From an uncultured bacterium (lineage in GTDB: Bacteria > Bacillota > Clostridia > Lachnospirales > Lachnospiraceae), in the NCBI GenBank assembly GCA_947243845.1, contig CAMXIF010000001.1, positions 62,001-126,000 on the forward strand: a stretch of DNA of 64,000 nucleotides, read 5' to 3'. The first letter of the stretch is position 1. Every line of letters begins with the position of its first letter. Made by a program: the position numbers and the translations under genes. Below are positions 6,583 through 15,086 of the stretch, in pieces. Below the pieces are notes generated by a model, which saw only the letters and a list, made by a program, of their open reading frames with translations, did not search any database and was not told the origin of the DNA.

Positions 6583-8472
6583 TCATTCCTCCTTTCCGAT
6601 GGACAGGATGGACGGCGTCTTTGAGAGCAGGCCGATAGCATATGACATGAGCAAGATCGGCCGTATCACGTCACTGAGCCACTGATAGTCCCCGAAATCT
6701 ACGACAAAGGTATACTCAAAGTCATAATAAGGTACGCGGAAGGGGATCTCAAAATGCGGGACTTCGGGCTCGGCAGAGAAGAAGCTGATCAGGAAGAACA
6801 GATCCCAGGGGATGGAAAAGGGGAACTTCTTCGTCATGAGCCCGGCAGCATCCCCCAGGGCGGAAGAGATGGACGAGACGGCAGACTCCGCCCCTGCATC
6901 CGCATCGGCAAGGATGTCATGGAGCAGGCCGAACCAGTCCGCTATGGCGTCCACCCCGTCTATGACCGTATCCACCGCAGACCACCGCTTGATCTTTTTC
7001 AGCGTCTCGTGGATGTCATCCATGCCGGCCTTGATACTGTCCAGGATGGTATTTGTCTCAGACAGGTCGATGCTGTTCCCACTGACACTATTCCCGCTGA
7101 CACTGTCCTTGTCCTGATCATCCTCAGGCATCAGCCTTTCAACAATCACGTTTGTATTTGCCCAGATGAGTTTAAGGACGTTATTGATATCAGACAGACC
7201 GATACTGTTCTCACTGATACTTCCCTGATCAGGAGTATCTTTCTGTCCCATCCTGTCAAATATCTCACAGACCTTCGCATAGATCTTTGCGAGCCATGAA
7301 TTTGTCGTACTCATATCTACAGAGCCAGTATCAGGAGTGTCAGTCCCTGGACCTTCGCCACCACCGCCACCACCAGAGCCGCTGTTCTTAAGTTCGTCCA
7401 ATATCTGCTGTAACAGATTCTCAATATCCGATTCAGGAGTATCTTTGTCGATCTGTTCAAGAAGCTTATCCATAGCGGTATTAAGGTCTTTTACACCTTG
7501 TTCAAATTCCTTTGTAGATATAGATATCTCAGCCGGCGTGTAATCATAGTACTTAGATGTATAATACACATGCCGCTTTCCAAGTGTATAATTTTGGAAG
7601 TCGGCAAAGGTATTAAACACCCTTATACGCCGCCCGTCTACTGATATGATAGGCATTATAGAAGCATTGCCGAATTCACTGATAGATATATTTTTATATC
7701 CGATACCTACTTTAGGGGCACGAAAAATCCAACATGTTCCATAATCAAGGTTATGGATCTGCACATTTTCATACGATCTTTGCGTGACTTCTTCCCAAGA
7801 TTCTATCGGAGAATCATCTATAGCAAGTTGAACTCTATGAACTTGAAAAGTAAAGTTTTTCCATGTCTCATTGTTATAGAACTGTACAGAGTTATCATTG
7901 TGTCTGACAGGACTGATCCTTGTGAACCAATGTCCCAGATCCGTAAATTGAAATTTGTTAGAATCATGACCAAAAACGACTAAGCCGGAAGGACTCTCAT
8001 CTAACAGGTTTACAAGAGAATCATATACATTTTTTTGCAGACCGTAACGGAGTTCTACATCATCTATGTCGAGAGTAGATGCCATATAGTAGGGTTCGTT
8101 CTCTTTGGCATAATCATCTAGGCATTTTTTAATATAATCCATTAATTCATCATCAAATGAATATGTAACATTAATATCAGAATTATCACCAGAACTTTCA
8201 AGCCTAGAAATATGCCCTGTATTCCACCATTCTTTATAATCACTTCTTGATTGTACAAACGAGGAAAAATCATGATCAACAAGCGCACCAGTACGACAAG
8301 CAAGATAACCTAAATATGTAGAAGATTCCTCTAAAAATTTTTCCCACCACGAAGTATCAGGATCATATACACCTTCGCTTGCACAAACAGATATAGGATA
8401 CAAAAAAACAGACACAACAACCATATATACAGATAAAAATGCATACATAAGCCTTTTTGAATAATATTTCAT
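6583..8472 (-). CDS. pIII-like adsorption/minor coat protein
   Basis: Signal peptide MKYYSKRLMYAFLSVYMVVVSVFLYPISVCA; poly-Gly linker SGSGGGGGGEGPG; repeated DxxSxSxNSI...LxxIN/TN modules; C-terminal hydrophobic segment. Confidence 0.65.
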   Translation of the reverse strand: MKYYSKRLMYAFLSVYMVVVSVFLYPISVCASEGVYDPDTSWWEKFLEESSTYLGYLACRTGALVDHDFSSFVQSRSDYKEWWNTGHISRLESSGDNSDINVTYSFDDELMDYIKKCLDDYAKENEPYYMASTLDIDDVELRYGLQKNVYDSLVNLLDESPSGLVVFGHDSNKFQFTDLGHWFTRISPVRHNDNSVQFYNNETWKNFTFQVHRVQLAIDDSPIESWEEVTQRSYENVQIHNLDYGTCWIFRAPKVGIGYKNISISEFGNASIMPIISVDGRRIRVFNTFADFQNYTLGKRHVYYTSKYYDYTPAEISISTKEFEQGVKDLNTAMDKLLEQIDKDTPESDIENLLQQILDELKNSGSGGGGGGEGPGTDTPDTGSVDMSTTNSWLAKIYAKVCEIFDRMGQKDTPDQGSISENSIGLSDINNVLKLIWANTNVIVERLMPEDDQDKDSVSGNSVSGNSIDLSETNTILDSIKAGMDDIHETLKKIKRWSAVDTVIDGVDAIADWFGLLHDILADADAGAESAVSSISSALGDAAGLMTKKFPFSIPWDLFFLISFFSAEPEVPHFEIPFRVPYYDFEYTFVVDFGDYQWLSDVIRPILLMSYAIGLLSKTPSILSIGKEE

Positions 8473-8521
8473 ATATATTCCTCCAACAAAAAAGAACGGC
8501 TAAAAACCGTTCTTAATGGAA

Positions 8522-8692
8522 TCAAACATCTTTTTGATATAGGCTATTTTTATAATTTTTCTTTTTTCTATTCCTAATTATAATCACTGTAATAATACCT
8601 ATAGTAATTATAACTGGTAGTATTATTAAAAAAATCATAAGGATTGAATCAAATAGCAATAACAAGTCTATATCAAACAATCTTGTGCCCAT
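8522..8692 (-). CDS. Small one-TM protein (56 aa, not in ORF track)
   Basis: Translation MGTRLFDIDLLLLFDSILMIFLIILPVIITIGIITVIIIRNRKKKNYKNSLYQKDV; TM followed by basic tail. Confidence 0.5.
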   Translation of the reverse strand: MGTRLFDIDLLLLFDSILMIFLIILPVIITIGIITVIIIRNRKKKNYKNSLYQKDV

Positions 8693-8796
8693 ATTTTCAC
8701 CCCCTCTATTTAGGGGATATTATACCATTAAACTACGGTATTCGCAATTATTCAATTATAAATATATACGGGGAGCCGTAACTCCCCATATACACA

Positions 8797-8994
8797 TCAG
8801 CCCGCTGAAGCTGCGTTGAAGAACTTCTTGATGAACTTCAGGATCTTGGGGCCTGCCCAGATACCGATCGCAGGCACGATGATCAAGGAACACGCTGCCA
8901 CATACTCCATATGGATATTTGAGACCTGATCGATCAGAGCCTGTGTCACAGTACTTACTGCGGAACTTGTTTCACCAGTTAACAACATACTCAT
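8797..8994 (-). CDS. Candidate major coat protein
   Basis: 65 aa: amphipathic N-terminus, single TM 'YVAACSLIIVPAIGIWAG', basic C-terminus 'PKILKFIKKFF'. Confidence 0.6.
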   Translation of the reverse strand: MSMLLTGETSSAVSTVTQALIDQVSNIHMEYVAACSLIIVPAIGIWAGPKILKFIKKFFNAASAG

Positions 8995-9022
8995 TTCCTC
9001 CTTTCATGAGATTTGAACGCGC

Positions 9023-9169
9023 TCATATATCTAAAAGACTCATAGCCTTATAGACCGCATAGCCTAGCAGGGAGATCACTCCCGCGAACGTCATGCCGGC
9101 ACAGGTCACCACGATCACAAAGTCCGGCAGGATCTGTACTGCATATCCGACTGCTTCCTGTACTATCAT
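9023..9169 (-). CDS. Small hydrophobic coat-like protein (48 aa, not in ORF track)
   Basis: Translation MIVQEAVGYAVQILPDFVIVVTCAGMTFAGVISLLGYAVYKAMSLLDI; between the MCP candidate and the 292-aa acidic membrane protein. Confidence 0.5.
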   Translation of the reverse strand: MIVQEAVGYAVQILPDFVIVVTCAGMTFAGVISLLGYAVYKAMSLLDI

Positions 9170-9174
9170 TGATA

Positions 9175-10053
9175 TCACCTCAGCTTTTCCATCAGGATCT
9201 TTACCAGCAGCGCACCAAATATCAGGAAGATGCCAACAGACATGATGATCTCTAATGCAACACTTGTCTTCTGGAGTTCGAGCATGTCACTCTGATAAAG
9301 GAGTATGGAATCATAAAATTCCGTATCTGCCGTGGTCATCTCAAGTAGGGTACCATTGATCCCTTCGAGATGAGAGAGCAGCTGTGTCACAGTCTCACTA
9401 TCTTCCGTAACAGTCTCTTCCGGTTCTTCTGGTTCCGGTTCTTCCGGCTCTGGTTCCTGGTATGTCTCATAGTCATAGACTTTATTGCCGCCGGCATCAT
9501 GGATCGTGGTCATATAGAAGCTGTCCACAGTATCACCGACAAAGCTGCACCACTGGGCATATCTTGTTTCAAATTCTTCCGGGGTAGAGAACTCCTCCGT
9601 CACTTTTGTCCAATGACCTAACCCGTAAGGGCATATGTCGAGATGTACCGTGATGCCATAATCCCAGTCACGGTATCCTTCGATCGGGATAACGGGGGAT
9701 ACAGGGGCAACAGCTGTGTCATCGGTTACCCCTTCGGTAGTCTTAAGGGCGAGCCTGTCAAGGAGCAGGTCGATCTTGTCCTCCACAGATGTATCCTCAT
9801 CAGGACGGAGCATCTCCGCCACTCTTTCCGCGATAGCATCCTCATCCACCTGCGGTTGTCCCTGGTATGTGCTGTCAGATCCGTCTTCCCTTTCGGTGTC
9901 CTCTCTATCATCCTCTTCGTTTCCAGTGTTTTCTTCCTGTCCTGGCTGCTGATCTCCAGGAGTATCTTCCGGAGCCTGATCCGGAGCAGCATCTTCTCCC
10001 GGATCGGTCGTGTTCTCTGAAAGGCTGTCAGTTATGATCATATCATCTTCCAT
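9175..10053 (-). CDS. Acidic C-terminally membrane-anchored element protein
   Basis: 292 aa, acidic Pro-rich N-terminus, EPEPEEPEPEEPEE tract, C-terminal TM 'LEIIMSVGIFLIFGALLVKILMEKLR'. Confidence 0.5.
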   Translation of the reverse strand: MEDDMIITDSLSENTTDPGEDAAPDQAPEDTPGDQQPGQEENTGNEEDDREDTEREDGSDSTYQGQPQVDEDAIAERVAEMLRPDEDTSVEDKIDLLLDRLALKTTEGVTDDTAVAPVSPVIPIEGYRDWDYGITVHLDICPYGLGHWTKVTEEFSTPEEFETRYAQWCSFVGDTVDSFYMTTIHDAGGNKVYDYETYQEPEPEEPEPEEPEETVTEDSETVTQLLSHLEGINGTLLEMTTADTEFYDSILLYQSDMLELQKTSVALEIIMSVGIFLIFGALLVKILMEKLR

Positions 10054-10127
10054 ATCTCTATCCTCTAAGTTATACTTGTACAGCCCAGGTCATGGCCTAC
10101 AAGATATCAGTGATCTCATGATGCGTT

Positions 10128-10175
10128 TCGTCTGGGGCCCGAGATAATACCGCCCATGGGGGCCGCCCCAGACGA
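10128..10175. other. GC-rich hairpin in the element's main non-coding region
   Basis: Perfect 11-bp arms TCGTCTGGGGC (10128-10138) and GCCCCAGACGA (10165-10175); loop contains GATAATACC. Confidence 0.7.
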
Positions 10176-10312
10176 TCGGCTGCGCCGAACACTCACACAC
10201 AGGCGCTGCGCGCGGCGGACAAGGAAAAAGGGGGAGTGGGGTGGAAGGCAGTCTCTCTTGCCGGAGATGATCCCGCCTGTACCCAGTGTGGGTATCACAT
10301 CCCTTTACCTCT

Positions 10313-10510
10313 TTACATATCATCCCGGGGTGGGCCGTCACAATATTCTGTGTCAGATAAAAAACAGTCCTTACACCCCTCATAGTAAAAACAATCCTCA
10401 CAGCTTAAGATCACATCCATACATCGTTCTACGTATTCTTCTATATTTGCCCTAGGGCAGGTACCGTCAACACAGGCTGATCCAACATAATCCTTACACC
10501 TTTTCATCAT
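10313..10510 (-). CDS. Cys-rich small protein
   Basis: 65 aa with 9 Cys: CKDYVGSACVDGTCP...ERCMDVILSCEDCFYYEGCKDCF...YCDG. Confidence 0.5.
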   Translation of the reverse strand: MMKRCKDYVGSACVDGTCPRANIEEYVERCMDVILSCEDCFYYEGCKDCFLSDTEYCDGPPRDDM

Positions 10511-10530
10511 CCATACTCTTTCCGGCTCTG

Positions 10531-10869
10531 CTAGATCTGATATGTGATCTTAAAAGCGACCACGAACCCTGTAGCTGTAAAATCAACTGCCGGTGTGATG
10601 TTCCTGTTATGTAGATCCATGAGTTTCTTATTGAGTGCAACAGAGACAGTATCACTCATAGCTTCCGTGTTCGGGAAATCCTTTGGATTAAAACACATGA
10701 AATCAACACACAATAATCCGGTCTTTTGTATATCTGGTGTGGCTGCTGATACAGCAGAAAGCATCTTGCCTTCAGGAACGACCTTTCCGGATAAAAATCT
10801 CCGGATCCTCTTACGGGAGATAAAACAGATCACCCCGCAGCAGGACAATAATAATAAAAATGTGTTCAT
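10531..10869 (-). CDS. Hypothetical protein with N-terminal TM
   Basis: 112 aa, N-terminal hydrophobic segment MNTFLLLLSCCGVICFI. Confidence 0.45.
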   Translation of the reverse strand: MNTFLLLLSCCGVICFISRKRIRRFLSGKVVPEGKMLSAVSAATPDIQKTGLLCVDFMCFNPKDFPNTEAMSDTVSVALNKKLMDLHNRNITPAVDFTATGFVVAFKITYQI

Positions 10870-10927
10870 AAAAAGTCCTTTCTATGAAGATCAGCATGAC
10901 TTTATGATCATGCTGGTCTGACATCAC

Positions 10928-11233
10928 TTATTTCTTTTCAGGCTGCTTGTCCTTTCCGGACTGTCTGTCATCAAAAGGAACACTGCCAGCAAGGGAGATG
11001 ATCTTAACGTCTACCAATGTTGCCCGGCCCTGGAAACCTTTATCGTACACGAATTCGACAGTATCACCCGGATGGACTGCGAAATCTATGTATGTGAACT
11101 CAGACACGACATCAACACCCTCACACTCAGAGTTCTGCTGGTCATATGCAGAATAATCTTTCGTAGCTGCTATGTTCCAGCAGGGCTTTCCTTTTGACTC
11201 ACCTTTTCTAATACCAACTATCGTACATGCCAT
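10928..11233 (-). CDS. Hypothetical protein, possible ssDNA-binding (gpV-like) protein
   Basis: 101 aa, first gene of the leftward cluster; 'VHPGDTVEFVYDKGFQGRATLVDVKII' beta-rich segment, charged C-terminal tail; position-based guess. Confidence 0.35.
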   Translation of the reverse strand: MACTIVGIRKGESKGKPCWNIAATKDYSAYDQQNSECEGVDVVSEFTYIDFAVHPGDTVEFVYDKGFQGRATLVDVKIISLAGSVPFDDRQSGKDKQPEKK

Positions 11234-11296
11234 TTTCTCTTCCTCTTTTCTCTCTTTTTTCTGTTTTGACAGTTACGTATTACAAAATCGATTTTG

Positions 11297-11316
11297 TTAA
11301 AATAAATTTTACAATT
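11297..11316 (-). repeat. Right terminal inverted repeat
   Basis: TTAAAATAAATTTTACAATT; reverse complement 17/20 identical to 2636-2655. Confidence 0.75.
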
Positions 11317-11319
11317 GGC

Positions 11320-11335
11320 AAACCCTGAAATTCAT
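11320..11335 (+). repeat. Right copy of 16-bp direct repeat AAACCCTGAAATTCAT
   Basis: Exact match to 2616-2631. Confidence 0.85.
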
Positions 11336-11438
11336 ATGGGTTTTTCTGTTCTATTTTTCAAAAGTGTGATAAAATGGACGCAGACTTTATGAATTGATAA
11401 CAAAGTTTATGGCTTTTGTGATACGATAGGGGAAGTGC

Positions 11439-11762
11439 ATGAAGTTTTATAAAAATCTCTATATTGGGGATACTATTAAAAAACCCGATAAGATTATAAA
11501 GAAACTGAAAAAATATAAAAAACTGCCAGGTATTTATGTGATCGTCTGCGATGGGGCGCGAAAGCAGCTGGAAATCTACCATAGTTTGATGCTGCAACAG
11601 TGGTATTATAAGGAGAATCCGCCGGCAGTCCTGGGAATTGCCGGCAATCAGGAAGAGGCATTTACATTAATACAGAAGATTGCACAGGAGGCTGTGGCGG
11701 CAACCGGAGAGGTGGATTTGTCTGCTTATCTTGGTGTGAATGATGAGAGTCATTTTGAATAA
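11439..11762 (+). CDS. Hypothetical protein
   Basis: 107-aa ORF on the backbone side of the element. Confidence 0.5.
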   Translation: MKFYKNLYIGDTIKKPDKIIKKLKKYKKLPGIYVIVCDGARKQLEIYHSLMLQQWYYKENPPAVLGIAGNQEEAFTLIQKIAQEAVAATGEVDLSAYLGVNDESHFE

Positions 11763-11853
11763 AGGTGTGTAGGAAGCAGAGGCGGCGTTCAAGAAGCCGC
11801 ATCTCTTCTAATGTTATTCATTCGTTTGTTATTCATTCGTTATTGGAGAAAAG

Positions 11854-12945
11854 ATGCTACATATCATATTGCTTATTTTAAAAATTATAGGGATCGTGCT
11901 TCTGTGTATCCTGGGGATCATTATACTGGCCTTATTCTGTGTTCTTTTTGTTCCGGTGCGTTATCGGATTGAAGTCATGCGAAAGGAAGGAGAGGATGAA
12001 CCGCCGGTAGATGTGCGGGTGAAAGTCACCTGGCTGTTACATTTGTTGAATATTCTGATACGGTATCCATGCGAGACGCTTGTACGGGTGCGGCTGATAG
12101 TATTCACCATACTGAAGATACCGTTTCAGAAAGGGCAGGACGAGCAGGGCAATCAGGAAGATGATAAAACGGAAGAAAAATTAAAGAAAGAAACTAAGAA
12201 TAAGTTTAAGAAAAAAGAAAAGGAAGAAACAAAGGAAGAAACAAAGAAAGAAACAAAGAAAAAGAAGGATTCCGGTAAAGAAAAAGGAATTGCAGGGACG
12301 GATACAAATAAGGCGTCACAGGAAAAAACATCAGGAAAACAATCCGAAGATGCCACCGGAAAAACAGCTTCAGCGGAAAAAGAAAAGATACCGACTGTTA
12401 CGATCAAGGCCATGCATCCGGAGGAAGAGGATGATGGAACAAAAGAAGCCCCCTCTTTTATGGACAAGCTAAGGGCTCTGCCGATTATCTTAAGAAAGAT
12501 TATCGGGAAAATTAAGAGCCTGTTTGAAAATATACAGTACACAATCCGAAGGTTCTGTGATAAAATGAAATCTATATCGGATAATATACAGTATTATAAA
12601 GCACTTGTGGAGAGCGAAGTTTTTCATAATTCTTTTAGTCTCTGTAAGGGTGAACTGGCGGCAATCTTAAAAAGCTTAAGACCACAGAAGTTTGAGGCGA
12701 AGCTGATCGTAGGTATGGATGATCCGGCAACAACGGGAGAAATACTGGCGGTCTGCGGCATGTTGTATCCGATTTTGGGTGGACATGTGGATGTGACCGG
12801 CGACTTTGAGAGGAAACGTATCGAAGGCAGTGTGTTTATCAAGGGAAAGATTCGCGTCTGGACTTTCCTGCGGGCAGCGGTACGGATTTATTTCAATAAA
12901 GATATCAAGAGATTACTCAGGTTATTGAAGAAGGAGGCAGCATAA
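11854..12945 (+). CDS. DUF2953-like membrane protein
   Basis: N-terminal TM, Lys/Glu-rich linker, immediately upstream of gerW/ytfJ. Confidence 0.6.
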   Translation: MLHIILLILKIIGIVLLCILGIIILALFCVLFVPVRYRIEVMRKEGEDEPPVDVRVKVTWLLHLLNILIRYPCETLVRVRLIVFTILKIPFQKGQDEQGNQEDDKTEEKLKKETKNKFKKKEKEETKEETKKETKKKKDSGKEKGIAGTDTNKASQEKTSGKQSEDATGKTASAEKEKIPTVTIKAMHPEEEDDGTKEAPSFMDKLRALPIILRKIIGKIKSLFENIQYTIRRFCDKMKSISDNIQYYKALVESEVFHNSFSLCKGELAAILKSLRPQKFEAKLIVGMDDPATTGEILAVCGMLYPILGGHVDVTGDFERKRIEGSVFIKGKIRVWTFLRAAVRIYFNKDIKRLLRLLKKEAA

Positions 12946-13337
12946 TGGCAGAGAATAATTTTGCAGGTGTGATAGAATCCCTGATGAAGGGCATGAACGC
13001 TGTGATTGGAACCAAGACGGTGGTAGGAGATGCCACGCAGGTGGGCGATACGATCATTTTACCGTTAGTGGATGTGAGTTTTGGTGTGGGTGCCGGTGCG
13101 AGCGCCGGTGATAAGAAGAATGGCGGCGGCGGTGGATTTTCCGCTAAGATGACGCCCAGCGCTGTACTTGTGATCAAGAATGGATCTACGAAACTGGTTA
13201 ATATTAAGAATCAGGATACGGTCACCAAGGTGCTTGACATGATTCCGGATATTGTGGAGAAATTTACGGCGCCAAAGGAAGAGATGATCGAAGATGACGC
13301 GGCGGTGGATATTGCGTTTCCGGAGCAGGACAAGTAG
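12945..13337 (+). CDS. ytfJ: GerW/YtfJ family sporulation protein
   Basis: 'VIGTKTVVGDATQVGDTIILPLVDVSFGVGAG'. Confidence 0.85.
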   Translation: MAENNFAGVIESLMKGMNAVIGTKTVVGDATQVGDTIILPLVDVSFGVGAGASAGDKKNGGGGGFSAKMTPSAVLVIKNGSTKLVNIKNQDTVTKVLDMIPDIVEKFTAPKEEMIEDDAAVDIAFPEQDK

Positions 13338-13411
13338 GTTTTCGGGTTTCAGAATCATTTTTCGCAAAAGAACATATAGTATAGTAAAAGCGTAAACAGG
13401 GATAGCAGCAT

Positions 13412-13552
13412 ATGAAGAAAATGATCGGGTTTGTCGCCCTTTGTGTCGCCTGCGGAATGTTAGTCATGCTTTTTTTGACGAACCGGTTTGTGGGGCTTGT
13501 GCTGATTGTCCTGCTTATGCTGATCGGGTACAATTTTTTTTGCTGCGATTAA
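13412..13552 (+). CDS. Small membrane protein (46 aa)
   Basis: MKKMIGFVALCVACGMLVMLFLTNRFVGLVLIVLLMLIGYNFFCCD; conceptual translation. Confidence 0.45.
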   Translation: MKKMIGFVALCVACGMLVMLFLTNRFVGLVLIVLLMLIGYNFFCCD

Positions 13553-13592
13553 CGTCTGATACCAGATACATCTGATACGATGAAGGAGTACT

Positions 13593-14132
13593 ATGGAAAA
13601 ATTTGAGGAGATACTGGTGCATGGTTCCGAAGATGAACTGCAGGAGTTGAAGTCCTGGCTTTTTCGGGAAAATATCCGTCTTGCAACGGCCACGAAAGAA
13701 CTGGAGCAGATGCAGGAGAAGTTTCTACAGGAAAAGGTGCAGTTTCAGGAAGAGATGAAAGTCTTAAACCGTAAGATATCCAGCGAACAGCAGCGGTTGA
13801 AAGAAGACAGTCAGTTTTTTGCCAAGAAGCTGGAGATTTTACAGAATGGTTTCTCGCAGCTTGATATCGACCGCAGGCGGCTTGACAAGGAATGGGCAAG
13901 ACTTGCGGCAGAAAAGGAATTTTTGGAGGAACACAGTGTGTATGAGGGCATATCGGAGGTGTCCGTGTTTTTCCATGGGGTTAATAATCCTTTGGCGCTT
14001 AAAAAGCGTTACAAGGATCTGAATAAGATTTTTCATCCGGACAACCTTTCTGGTGATACGGAGATTATTCAGAAGATCAACAGGGAATACGAGAATCTGA
14101 AGAGAGAGTATGAGGGATTCAAACAGGCATAA
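13593..14132 (+). CDS. Coiled-coil protein with C-terminal J-domain-like segment
   Basis: 'RYKDLNKIFHPDNLSGDTEIIQKINREYENLKREY'. Confidence 0.6.
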   Translation: MEKFEEILVHGSEDELQELKSWLFRENIRLATATKELEQMQEKFLQEKVQFQEEMKVLNRKISSEQQRLKEDSQFFAKKLEILQNGFSQLDIDRRRLDKEWARLAAEKEFLEEHSVYEGISEVSVFFHGVNNPLALKKRYKDLNKIFHPDNLSGDTEIIQKINREYENLKREYEGFKQA

Positions 14133-14261
14133 AAAAAAGTAAATTTGCGAAGCAAATTTACTTTGTGAGATCCGCTTCGCGGGCTCGGATAAGAGGAAGG
14201 ATAACAAAAAGACCAGTCCATGAGGATTGGTCTTTCATACATTTACTGTCAGATTCAAAGG

Positions 14262-14447
14262 TTAAGCGCGCTCTACTTTGCCAGATCTTAAACAACGCGT
14301 ACAAACGTGCAGTTTTTTGCTGGCGCCATTTACTTTACATTTCACGTTCTGGATATTGGAATTCCAAATTCTGTTAGATCTTCTATGAGAATGGCTTACG
14401 TTGTTTCCGAAATGAGCGCCCTTACCACAAATATCACATTTAGCCAT
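14262..14447 (-). CDS. rpmB: 50S ribosomal protein L28
   Basis: MAKCDICGKGAHFGNNVSHSHRRSNR... Confidence 0.95.
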   Translation of the reverse strand: MAKCDICGKGAHFGNNVSHSHRRSNRIWNSNIQNVKCKVNGASKKLHVCTRCLRSGKVERA

Positions 14448-14726
14448 CTTTGCACCTCCTCACGATACAATCGAGCAAAACCCCGACTATTTTCTACTAA
14501 AATCTTTGGCTGCAGATGAGTCCGTGAAGCGGATCTCGTAATCGAGCTTGCTCGATTTATGCAACATTTGTATAATAGCAGAAAGCAGAACAGAATGCAA
14601 GCATTAATTACATATTTTGGACATAAAATTTACGCCATTGGTAAATTATAGTATATTTTTTGTTTCATTTTTTGGTATATCGGGTTATAATAGCAATATA
14701 TGTTTAGAATAATAAGGAGGTAATCT

Positions 14727-15086
14727 ATGAAAGTCTCTTCGATGGACACCCATATGGGGAATATTTCTATTGATCAGGAAGTGATAGCCCAGTATGCGGG
14801 TACTGTGGCGATGGAATGTTTCGGTGTGGTCGGTATGGCCAGTATGAGCGTCAAGGACGGTCTTGTCAAGTTATTAAAAAAGGACAGCATGACCAGGGGA
14901 ATCCAGGTCTTTTTAAACAATAACAAACTGACACTTAACTTTCATATCATCGTCTCATACGGTGTGAGTATCCTGGCCGTGGCGGACAATCTGATTGACA
15001 GTGTCAAATATAAGGTGGAAGAGTTTACCGGGATTGAGATAGAAAAGATCAACATCTTCGTAGAAGGTGTGAAAGTGATTGACTAA
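14727..15086 (+). CDS. Asp23/Gls24 family protein
   Basis: 'GNISIDQEVIAQYAGTVAMECFGVVGMA'; upstream of DhaL-domain protein. Confidence 0.85.
   Translation: MKVSSMDTHMGNISIDQEVIAQYAGTVAMECFGVVGMASMSVKDGLVKLLKKDSMTRGIQVFLNNNKLTLNFHIIVSYGVSILAVADNLIDSVKYKVEEFTGIEIEKINIFVEGVKVID

Larger units (their letters stand above)
2632..11319. mobile_element. Integrated inovirus-like element with IS30-type transposase and CRESS-type Rep
   Basis: Bounded by 20-nt imperfect inverted repeats and a 16-bp direct repeat; contains IS30 transposase, CRESS-like Rep, Zot-like ATPase, pIII-like and small TM coat-like proteins, nearly all on the - strand. Confidence 0.85.

Noticed and set aside
9370-10020. + strand ORFs antisense to the acidic membrane protein
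   Set aside because: Ser/Arg/Phe-rich composition is the expected antisense of a Glu/Asp-rich gene.
10090-10401. Overlapping ORFs 10090-10401(-), 10116-10298(-), 10156-10455(+) as genes
   Set aside because: They run through strong inverted repeats, have low-complexity Pro/Arg/Cys-rich translations, and lack convincing start context; better read as non-coding structure.
2616-11335. XerCD/dif-type integration like CTX phage
   Set aside because: The 16-mer AAACCCTGAAATTCAT does not resemble a Firmicutes dif site, and the element carries its own DDE transposase with TIRs at the boundaries.
12153-12542. - strand Ser/Phe-rich ORF
   Set aside because: Antisense of the Lys/Glu-rich linker of the DUF2953-like protein.
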